Source of the DNA: Persicaria tinctoria
Lineage: Eukaryota; Streptophyta; Magnoliopsida; Caryophyllales; Polygonaceae
DNA length: 64,000 nt
Assembly: GCA_037127255.1 (NCBI GenBank)
Contig: JBANSL010000001.1
Span: 35,021,001 to 35,085,000, forward strand
Direction: 5' to 3'
The notes beneath the pieces were generated by a model that worked only from the letters and a program-made list of their open reading frames with translations, made no database searches and was not told the origin of the DNA. Each line of letters opens with the position of its first letter. Within the stretch, counting starts at the first letter, position 1. A program made the translations under genes and the position numbers. Positions 55,581 to 64,000 of the stretch are shown one piece after another.

Positions 55581-57031
55581 AGCAAACCCCTAATAGTCTC
55601 ATTTAAATTGATGATATATAATCAAGCTAAATACTAATTGTTACCAAACAAGCAATTGTCACCAAAACAAACAAGCAATGATAAATACTTGAAATTGAAC
55701 AACATATAGAACGAATTAGATTCATCAATAAGAACATTAACCTGGATTATCCATTAGAAGTAGATAGAAACACACAAACCCTAAAAAAACATAAACAAAT
55801 TGTCATCAGAGCAATGTACTCACACAAAAATCTGCCCCTATTGTCCTAAATCATAAAATTAACATCTCGAAATGATCAGATTTTTGCAAGTTTAAGACCC
55901 TTTTAGTTGTGTTTTTTTTTTTATGGATATGCACTTGTACATTACGGTTTGGTGGGAAAGCAGACCTCATTATGAAAGCAGATTCCTGGTCACTGATTTT
56001 AGTGGCTTCGTTCAAGTTTCTCAGTTTTAATTGTGAGAGCTTTTTGAGCATTTTAGATGGTTCTTTTGCAATTGTTAAATCTCTAGCATTTTGAGCATGT
56101 TAAAATGTTAAATCTCCACTTATAACACATTACTCAATTCAAATCAGTTGCAAACTACTACTATAGAAGGCATTAAAAATCTATTTCAGAGTTGTCGACA
56201 GTAATCCTGATTTGCAATTTCTGGCTCGCTACTGTACATTCTACAACGTTTACTTTTCGTCTTTGGTGTTTCGATCCTAGCACTTTTCTGCTACACCCTC
56301 TCAGCGGTAGACCAAAGATAAAAAACCCATTTATTCCATTGATATATTTTGCAAGTTTAACAAATTGTCACCAAACATGCCAGGGTTTGTTTTCCCAAAT
56401 CCGAATCCAATCGAGTATGTGAATTCTATTAAATCGATTTGCTTTTCTTCTGTCCACAAATTGTGTAGGTTCAAGAGAAACACACTAAAAACTAACATAT
56501 AGAGCATAAGCAATCCCAATCAAATTTAGGGCTAACAACGAAATTCCTCAAATCAAAAGGGGAAGTGAACCGAAAAGAGGGGGAATAGATTGAGAAGGAC
56601 GGGAAGAAGAAAATGAAGGTTACCAGGAGCAACACCGGCAAAGGAACGAGCAGTGGGAAGGAACAATCTGCGGGAAGGAGCAAGCGGTAGGAAGGTCTAC
56701 AACTGTCTTTCACGGTCTACAGTTGAGACCGACGACAAATGGTGAGTCTGGCGGCGACGAGTGCGACCGGTGACGGAGCAGGGCAACACGATTCGGGACT
56801 GTTGATGGAGTATTGCCTCTATAGGTTGGGGTTGTTTGGAAGGAGAAAGACAAAGAAACAATGGAGGCCAGACGCTTGAGGGAAGGAATGAGCATTGGGT
56901 ATTTTAATAGTAGGGGTAGAGTTGAAATTACATTAAAATTGTGGATACTTCCTTAATATCCCTTTAAACATAGAAATTTACTTAATTGGGTTTTCTAAAA
57001 GGATATTCCACCAAAAATTTCCTATAAAATG

Positions 57032-57636
57032 TGATAACCCTCTTTGGACTATTATGTAAAGTTTATAATTATATTTTAAGCTTAATATTATTAAATAACA
57101 AATGTTACTATGTATTTTATTTTAAATATATTATAAATTGTGCTAATCGGATATTTTAAAAGTGTTTATATTTATAAACATAATTGATTTGGAAGTCAAA
57201 CAAACCCATAATCTATCTTAAAGTGAATTAAAGTAGTTTTTATCTTTAAATTTTAAAACTTGTTGTGAGTGTATTTTTCTCAACAAGATAAATAATTATC
57301 CCAATAAACTCGGGGTTATTTGCCCCATAAAATAATAATTTTTAAACCTACAATACTTAATTAAAAGTTAAAGAAAAATATACAAAACTATATATATATA
57401 TATGTATGTACTATTAAGAACCACCCAAATCATCTTTAGGTAAACAATTATTTAAAAACAATTAATGACCATTTTATTCTTGAAAAATTGATAAATTTAA
57501 TCTAACATTTTATAAATAATGTAGTATTTTAATGAAATATAAATAATTATAAATTTAGAAAAAAATTTAATAATTAGTTAATATGATCAATTTTAATTTC
57601 GAACAGGCCCCCAAGATGATTGGCACGACCATGTCC
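57032..57636. other. AT-rich intergenic DNA
   Basis: Nothing recognisable. Confidence 0.6.
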
Positions 57637-57765
57637 AATGTTCTGAAAGGGTTTGAATAAAATTCCGAAAGGGATTGAAAAAATTCCCGAAAGGGCTTGA
57701 TCAAAATCTCGAAAGGGCTTGATTAAACCCCGAAAGGGCCCCAATAAAATTCCAAAGGGTTTTCA
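57637..57765 (+). repeat. Short tandem array of (C)CGAAAGGG units
   Basis: Six degenerate units of about 22-27 bp: a TTCCGAAAGGG-type core followed by (A/C)TTGA(A/T)(A/C)AAA. The array stretches from 57637 to 57765. Confidence 0.85.
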
Positions 57766-57769
57766 GGGG

Positions 57770-58734
57770 CGTTGTACTTAGTGGTTCTCGGCTGCTCTTT
57801 TGGTTGGTCTCGGCGGTCCTTTTCTTAGTTGGGACTCTGGCGTCTCGGAGTCGGGTCTGGTTGGGGTCGAGGCAGTGTGTATCGAGGGGTCTCTGTGATC
57901 CGGAAATTTTCTTTGAGGTTCGTTTTCACTGCCCACAAGGACTCCTAATGTACCGCTGATCAGTAGTGTCGCTGCTTAGTGGCGCTTGACTTCGGTTCGT
58001 AGTCTATATTGTCTCTAACGTGTTAGGATGAGGTTTGCTAGGTCGCCCGGAATTGTTTGGCTTGTTAGGATGAGGTTTGCTAGGTTCGTAGTCTATATTG
58101 TCCTGTTTTGCACCTTTTGTTATTTTCATTCTATGTTTTGACGGTTTCTTGTCTGCCAACTTAATCGGCCTCTTGAGGTGTAAGGCCTTACCCTTACTGT
58201 ATGAAAATTATAATTCAATAAAAGCAGAAGAGCAATATGGAATAAAAAAATGTATGAAAATCCACTTTGTGAGGGAAACCGGCCTTGCCCTTACTGCCTT
58301 ATAAATCACAATTCACAAGGATAACCCTCATCATGCAAAACATAATCTCAAATATAGATTTTTGTTAGTCTAAAACTATTTTTAAATTAAAACTAATTAA
58401 TTAATTTCAAATTAAAAGTGTGTAAAGGTTTTTCCCTTTCTTTGATATTGGATATACCCCAAACCAACGTGGGATGAACTTTTTATTCTGACAGCCATTG
58501 AGTTGATGATCGATCCAGATCAGTTAATTCATATAATATTTTAAGGGAGCTTGAGCTGAAGCTACCTAGTCTACACTTGAGTCTATTTTTTTATATTTTT
58601 TGAAACTTTAAGGTATCAAAACGTAATACTCTAAAAAAAAAGTGGGTATTTTTAAATCTATAGGAATTTTGGCGGCAAATGGTAAAAGTAATCCAAGAAT
58701 TTCTCAATCATTCATATGGTCGATCGATCAGCAG
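57770..58734. other. Intergenic, with a nested short duplication
   Basis: GTTAGGATGAGGTTTGCTAGG occurs at 58022 and 58064, and TTCGTAGTCTATATTGTC at 57995 and 58085, a local duplication. No gene is recognised. Confidence 0.6.
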
Positions 58735-59545
58735 TGTGGCTCAAAATGGACCCGACCCGGAAACCCCATCCGATCCGATTCGGAAAATACGAGGTTGGGG
58801 TTGACCCGAGACCCCTAGGGGTCGGGTCTCGGGTCGAATTTTAGAAAATTTCGGGTCAATGGGCGGGTCGGGGTCAGACCCGGTGGGTCTCGGGGTCGAC
58901 CCGTTGACCCGGATTTTTTTTTTTATACTGTTGTGTGTGCTCTATAACCTCTATTAGTTAAGGGGTGGACACAAATCTCACAAATCTCGTCCCGATCGCG
59001 GTGAGATTTAGAGAAAAAAAATTTAATCCCGTCCCACAAAAATTCCGCGGGACGGAGTGTTCGAAATAATAATAAAAACACTAAAAATATTCTGGTAAGG
59101 ACATACTGTTTTTTTTTATGTAATGGGATGTTCATTCTTTTCTACTGATTCTTAATTTGCTACTGTATTTTCATTCTTTCGATTCAATTGTTGCTACTAG
59201 CTACTGATTTTGTATGTAATGGTACTATTAAGTTATAATGCATGACATTAATTTGCACATTTTTCTTTGTTATTTTTAGTTTGTGCTTTATTCATTTTTT
59301 ATACATATGCGGATGAAAAGTAAAAGAAAACCTTTTTATTTAATTTAAATATTTTAACAACTAATAAAATTTTAAAATTCGGGTTTTCGGGACACCCCGT
59401 GACCCGACCCGGAAAACCCGGAATTACAAATCTCGGGTTCGGGTCGGGTGACGGGTCGTAATTTTAAAAATTCCATGCCTTCGGGTTGGCCCCCACCCGG
59501 AATGTTTGGATCGGGTCGGGTCGACCCGGATGAGCCACCCGAGTA
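58735..59545. mobile_element. CCCGACC-rich element, possibly hAT-type
   Basis: Both ends are packed with CGGGTC/GACCCG motifs in both orientations (58758-58915 and 59390-59535). The left end reads GTGTGGCTC and the right end, inverted, GGGTGGCTC. This fits short-TIR hAT elements, but I could not define a clean 8-bp target duplication. The centre is AT-rich and non-coding. Confidence 0.45.
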
Positions 59546-59716
59546 GTGATCATTAGTGGTCTCTCTCGGCTTTAGTATTGACCAGCTATGTAGAATGATA
59601 GAATTGATGTAAAGTCCTCCTTTAGGGTTTCCATTCATTGATATAACATATATATAGGTTACAAAGGTATTGGGCCTTAATGGGCTTTTAGCCCACTATA
59701 AGACCTATGTAATCTA

Positions 59717-60319
59717 TCAAACCCCCGCAGTCGAAACGGGAGGGGTCCGTACAGTGAGACTGGAATGAAAATCAATGAACAACTGTCTAGGTAAACCCTT
59801 GGTGAATATATCAGCGTACTGATAAGAGGACGGGACATGTAGAACGCGGACATGTCCAATGGCAACCTTGTCCCTGACGAAGTGGAGATCAAGCTCAATG
59901 TGCTTCGTGCGTTGTTGCTGGACTGGGTTGCTAGCCAGGTAGACGGCGGAGACGTTGTCAGTGTAGACCAGAGTGGCCTTCTGCAAGGGGCATCGTAGCT
60001 CAAGCAGGAGATTATGGAGCCAAGAGCACTCGGACACAACGTTGGCAACAACCCTGTATTCGGCTTCAGTGCTGGAGCGAGACACGACGGACTGACGCTT
60101 GGCTGACCAAGATACAAGAGTGTCATTGATGAAGACATAGTAACCAGACGTGGAGCGACGTGTGTCTGGACAACCACCCCAATCCGCATCAGTGTAAGCC
60201 ACAAGATCAAGCTTAGAGGAAGGAGTGATGGTGGTGTCGAGCTCGAGGGTGCCGCTGATGTACCGCATGATCCACTTCAAAGCCTGAAAGTGAGGTTCCC
60301 TAGGGGCATGCATGAACAA
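59717..60319 (-). pseudogene. copia RNase H
   Basis: It continues the RT frame after one stop codon: HFQALKWIMRYISGT, YTDADWGGCPDTRRSTSGY, SRSSTEAEYR (catalytic Asp and Glu present), VYTDNVSAVYLA, KHIELDLHFVRD and DIFTKGLP, ending just inside the left LTR. Confidence 0.9.
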
Positions 60320-60325
60320 GCAGAT

Positions 60326-61837
60326 CTACTGAACGACATAATTGATATCAGGCCTGGTGAAAGTGAGATACTGAAGAGCACCAGCGAGGCTTCTGTATAG
60401 TGTGGGATCGTCAACCAAAGAACCAGAATGAGCACTGAGTTTGTTAGATGTATCGACTGGGGTTGCGACGGGATTACAGTTGACCATCTTAGCCCGAGCA
60501 ACAATCTCTGCAGCATACTTACTTTGTGAGAGAAACAGTCCAGGCGCATGCCGCTGAACAACAACTCCCAAGAAGTAGGATAGCTGACCCAGATCAGACA
60601 TGGCGAATTCCGCACTCAACTGCGAGATTATCGACGTCCGAAGAGCATTAGAAGAGGCGGTGAGAATGATGTCGTCGACATAAAGCAGCAAGAATGCCAA
60701 GTCCGAGCCTCTGCGATAGATAAACAGAGACGTATTTGAACGGCTTCCAGTGAAACCCAAACGGAGCAGATGAGAGGCAAAACGCTGGAACCACACCCGC
60801 GGAGCCTGTTTCAGACCATATAGAGAGCGCATGAGGAGACAGATATGCTTTGGACGCTCAACATCAGTAAACCCCGGCGGCTGAAACATGTAAACTGTCT
60901 CGTTCCGATGACCATGCAGAAAGGCGTTCTTGACATCTAACTGATGGATGGCCCAGTTGCGCGACAGAGCCAGACTCAGGACCACTCGGATAGTGGCAGG
61001 CTTGACCACAGGGCTGAAGGCCTCATCACAATCAATACCGGCTTGATGAGATCTACCGTTCACCACAAGACGGGCCTTGTAGCGCTCCAACGTCCCATCA
61101 GAGCGGAACTTGTGACGAAAAAGCCACATACAGCGAATGACGTTCGCCTCAGGAGGGCGAGGAACAAGAACCCAAGTACCATTCTTCGTAAGGGCCCTGT
61201 ATTCGTCGAGCATAGTCGCCTGCCAATTCGGGTCGAGGAGGGCTATTTTGTGAGAGGTGGGAACAGGGGAGAGGGAGGTCTGGGTGGGGGCAGAGGCTGA
61301 ATGGGAGTCGGGAAGGACGGGGGCAAGAGGGGCTAAGCAAGGAGAAGAGGCGGCGGGCGGGTCAAAGACGGCGAGGGTTGCGGCGGGCGCCGCCAGGGAC
61401 GGGTGTAAAGCTGCGGGCGCAGCATTTGTACATGCGGCGGGCGCCGCAAGACCTGCGGCGGGCGCCGACAGGGAAGGGTTTAAGGCTGCGGGCGCCGCAC
61501 GTAGGTGACGGGAGGCTGTTTGGCGGGGTGATGGGAGGTGGACAGCGGGGTGATGAGCGGTGGTCATGGAGACAATCTGACGGGGTCGGAGGGGTGATGA
61601 GAGGTGGATAGCGGGGTGATGGGCGGTGGTCATGGAGACAATCTGACGGGGTCGGAAGACATCGGAGACGCTGCGGGTGTGTGGTCTGGTGGTGGGGGGT
61701 GGTGGTGGTGGTGGTGGTGTTGGGGGAGAAGCAGGAGCACCGGGAGAGCTCTGGGGAATAAGGTGACTCAAACTCCGACGGAGACACAGGGGGTGTGGGA
61801 GACGCAAAGGGAAATCGCGACTCATCAAAGGTGACAT
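60326..61837 (-). pseudogene. copia reverse transcriptase
   Basis: After a proline/alanine-rich linker with two tandem repeats (RPRQIVSMTTAHHPA twice, and NPSLSAPAA-like units), the RT reads WQATMLDEYRALTKNGTWVLVP, ARLVVNGRSHQ, AIHQLDVKNAFLHG, SLYGLKQAPRVWF and LLLYVDDIILTA. It continues to the conserved SLAGALQYLTFTRPDI. A TAG at 60328-60326 separates it from RNase H in the same frame. Residues match the fragment at 7250-7997 closely. Confidence 0.9.
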
Positions 61838-61874
61838 GACATGAGAGAATAATCTTGTGGGTCTTGATATCGAG

Positions 61875-63179
61875 TTAAATGTAACCGCGATGATCAGACG
61901 GATAGCCTAGGAAGACACATGGAGTGGAGCGCGGGTGAAGCTTGTGCGGGGCTGTGGAGGACTGGTTTGGGAAACACAAGCACCCGAAGGTGCGAAGGTG
62001 ATCATACCTAGGCTTGGCGTAATAAAGTGTCTGAGCTGGCGAGCGATGGTGTAGGGTAGTGGAAGGGAGAATGTTTAGGAGATAACATGTGGTGGATAAG
62101 GCGTGAGGCCAATAGAGAAGGGGAATAGATGTGTGGAAGAGGATAGAGCGCATCATGTTGGTAATGGTTTCGATGATTCTTTCTACCTTGCCATTCTGCT
62201 GATAAGTATAGGGGCAAGACAAGCGTTAGGAGATCCCATTTGCGGCAAAGAAGGAGTGTAAGTCTTTGTTGTCAAATTCACGACCATTGTCACATTGGAA
62301 ACATTTGATGGACATGTGAAACTGTGTTTTGATGTAGGTATGAAATCTGGCAAAGACAGGAAACACTTGGGACTTGAAATACAACGGGAAGACCCATAAG
62401 TAATGAGTGTAATCATCAAGAAACAAGAGGTAGTACTTGTGACCCTCCTTGCTAGGCACGGGAGAGGTCCAAATGTCGATGTGAATGATATCAAAGGGAG
62501 CAAGGGTAGAGGTCAAAGACCGTTGGAACGGCAGTCTGACATGTTTGCCTAGTTGGCAGGAAGAGCATAAACCAGAGCGTGGGTCTTTAGGACAGGTGAC
62601 AAGGCTCTGAGAACGGAGGACATCTAGAACGGCATCACTGGGATGGCCCAGGCGTGCATGCCACAGGCTGGACGACGATGTCGAGAGGGCGACCGGGCAC
62701 GACTGACTGGACGCGGGTGGTGGTGTGACAGGGTGGAGCTCCCCGGTGCTGTTACATCTCATGCGACTAACCCCCGTAGTAAGATCGTTCACAGAGAAAC
62801 CATAGGGATCAAACGTAAGGGAAACGTTGTTGTCAGTAGTGAACCGACGGACAGAGATAAGATTTTTGACAATCTTTGGGGCAATAAGGACATTGTTGAG
62901 GTATAGTGGGTGCGTTGAGGTCTGTAATGTGGCGTGGGCAATCCCCGAAGTGGCAAGACGACCACCATTTCCGACGATAATAGAGTGGGCAGGACCCTTA
63001 AAAGAAATAGATGAGAGGTTACCTAAGGAGTTCGTCATGTGGGAGGTGGCACTAGTGTCCATGTACCAAGAGGAGTCTGAAGACGTCGGCTGCATAGAGG
63101 AGAAGGCGTGATGTTGGTGCAGAGACTTTGGAGGGGCGATCATCCCGACGAGAGGTCGTTGGCGATCGGAGAAGGCCAT
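61875..63179 (-). pseudogene. copia protease and integrase
   Basis: From ATG 63179 the frame gives a protease with WYMDTSATSHMT (the usual DxGA is altered to DTSA), then the pre-integrase finger (WHARLGHPS ... CSSCQLGKHVRLPF). The integrase core follows with FDIIHIDIWTSP, LFLDDYTHYLWVFPL and CDNGREFDNKDL. A TAA at 62228-62226 interrupts, and the same frame resumes with PYTYQQNGKVERIIETI through GCLCFPN and CVFLGYPSDHRGYI. It ends at 61875; a frameshift separates it from RT. Confidence 0.88.
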
Positions 63180-63638
63180 GGTAAGTTTTTTTTTTTTTTT
63201 TTGGAAAAATAAAAAAAAAGGTGAGAGAGAGGTTGTGGGGGATGGTGGTCGCGGTGATTGGTGCAATCAAATAACAAAGAGTAATTAGCAAGGGCTAATT
63301 TGTTAACTAATTAGCAAGAGGCTAGAGAGAGGTTGACCGTGGAATTCCAATATGAGCGGCGGCAAGGCAGGACAGGGAGGAGAAGGGCGGCGAGGCCGGT
63401 GAGGCGAGGGGACGATGCCGGTGGCGGAAGAAGAGGGGTGGGGTGGAAAGATCAAATTAGGGTTCCGTGAGGAAGAAAAGGTTGTGATACCATGTAGAAT
63501 GATAGAATTGATGTAAAGTCCTCCTTGAGGGTTTCCATTCATTGATATAACATATATATATAGGTTACAAAGGTATTGGACCTTAATGGACTTTTAGCCC
63601 ACTATACAATATTAAGACCTATGTAATCTATCAAGCTA

Positions 63639-63787
63639 TACATATACCACACTTTTATTTATTCCTTATGCTGAATTTTAATTTGTGTGTCCCCCACCAA
63701 CTGCATCATACCTATGTATATATATAGCCTCACTCATCCCTAACTCCTTCCATACATATATATACCATCGATTACTTGACACACCTA
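63639..63787. other. Short unique stretch with TATA-rich sequence
   Basis: It contains TATGTATATATATAGCC and a C/T-rich segment, which could be a plant promoter, but no gene follows before the CACTA end. Confidence 0.35.
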
Positions 63788-64000
63788 CACTACGCCAGAT
63801 TCACTCTCGCTCGACGGACCTAAAAAGGTTCGTCGCCTGAATCATGTTCGGGCGACCAAATTACTAAGGCCCGTCGCCTGAACGTTGGGAGGCCCAAACC
63901 GCCTCCAACCCATGTTCAGCCGACCAGAAAACCTCAATGTTCGTCGGCTGAACTGTACTCAGGCGACGGAACAAATCCAGGCGACGAACATTTCTCAAGA
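63788..64000 (+). mobile_element. CACTA transposon, left end (continues beyond window)
   Basis: It starts with CACTACGCCAGATTCAC, an En/Spm-type terminus. Subterminal repeats GGTTCGTCGCCTGAA, GTTCGGGCGACC, TTCAGCCGACC and CAGGCGACGAAC then alternate in both orientations. Such clustered short repeats are the usual transposase-binding region. Only the first 213 bp are in the window. Confidence 0.85.

Larger units (their letters stand above)
39714..57031. mobile_element. Old MULE (39723-57022) split by a nested LTR element
   Basis: Near-identical 9-bp flanks TATAAATTG (39714-39722) and TATAAAATG (57023-57031) and diverged inverted ends (GGAAATTTTT...AATATCC...) define a MULE. Its own length is about 5.7 kb once the 11.6-kb LTR element at 41708-53286 is removed. 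Remnants of mudrA lie at 40258-41100, and TTGTCACCAA-type minisatellites fill much of the rest (41370-41707, 53292-55680). Confidence 0.65.
59589..63633 (-). mobile_element. Complete Ty1/copia element without gag (4.0 kb)
   Basis: Short LTRs (59589-59719 and 63493-63633; TGATAGATTACATAGG ... CATTCTACA on the minus strand) and a 5-bp duplication AGCTA (59584-59588, 63634-63638) define the element. The primer-binding site TGGTATCACAACC (63492-63480, minus) directly follows the right LTR. A purine-rich CTGCGGGGGTT lies next to the left LTR. Between PBS and protease there are only about 300 bases, so gag is missing. Protease, integrase, RT and RNase H are present but interrupted. Confidence 0.92.

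Overview
The window is nuclear DNA of a flowering plant. The evidence is GT-AG introns, TATA boxes, an F-box/FBA gene, and plant-type Ty3 (Athila-like) and Ty1/copia retrotransposons, Mutator-like elements (MULEs), CACTA ends and an RTE LINE. A eudicot is likely; I cannot name the species. Only one gene looks like an ordinary host gene, an F-box gene at 25.8-26.95 kb on the minus strand. Almost everything else is transposable-element DNA, much of it nested.

Layout. 1-7249: Athila-like Ty3 material with three parts, namely internal region with a dead retropepsin, a full LTR, then tRNA-Asp PBS plus broken gag running into a truncated second LTR. It is peppered with about 25 exact copies of the palindrome TCGATATCGA. 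7250-7997: a copia reverse-transcriptase piece. About 8000-9036: a CACTA end. 9059-22669: a 13.6-kb MULE with 41-bp terminal inverted repeats and a perfect 9-bp target-site duplication (TSD). 22.9-25.5 kb: an RTE insertion with a 17-bp TSD and two further RTE 3' ends. 28.8-31.5 kb: an internally deleted copia element. 32.0-35.1 kb: three back-to-back TIR elements, each seated in (TA)n microsatellite. 36.1-36.6 kb: a tRNA-derived (SINE-like) head and a 92-bp minisatellite. 37453-38849: a short MULE with a GC-rich interior and hairpin-bearing TIRs. 39723-57022: an old MULE with mudrA remnants and minisatellites, split by a very young 11.6-kb non-coding LTR element (LARD, 41708-53286). 58.7-59.5 kb: a CCCGACC-rich element. 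59589-63633: a complete but disabled copia element without gag. 63788 to the end: the start of a CACTA element.

The most unusual object is the 9059-22669 MULE. It carries a five-exon mudrA/FAR1-type transposase with a C-terminal OTU protease domain and a plant-mobile-domain (PMD) gene. Between them lie six small genes: four members of a cysteine-rich family I do not recognise, a Cys2His2/BED-like zinc-finger protein and a coiled-coil protein. About 36 copies of the palindrome ACCGCAT-NNNN-ATGCGGT (many perfect, others degenerate) lie at both ends and in front of every gene. In all eight promoters the nearest palindrome sits about 9-26 bp upstream of the TATA box, and several arrays repeat at 25 bp. 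This looks like one shared regulatory site wiring the element's genes and termini together. Two neighbouring hairpins whose stems differ in sequence but remain paired lie beside the transposase promoter, and a 128-bp near-perfect palindrome lies in front of the PMD gene. The transposase, PMD gene and two of the four cysteine-rich genes each carry one or two simple disabling changes, so this copy is recently decayed, or the breaks are sequencing errors.
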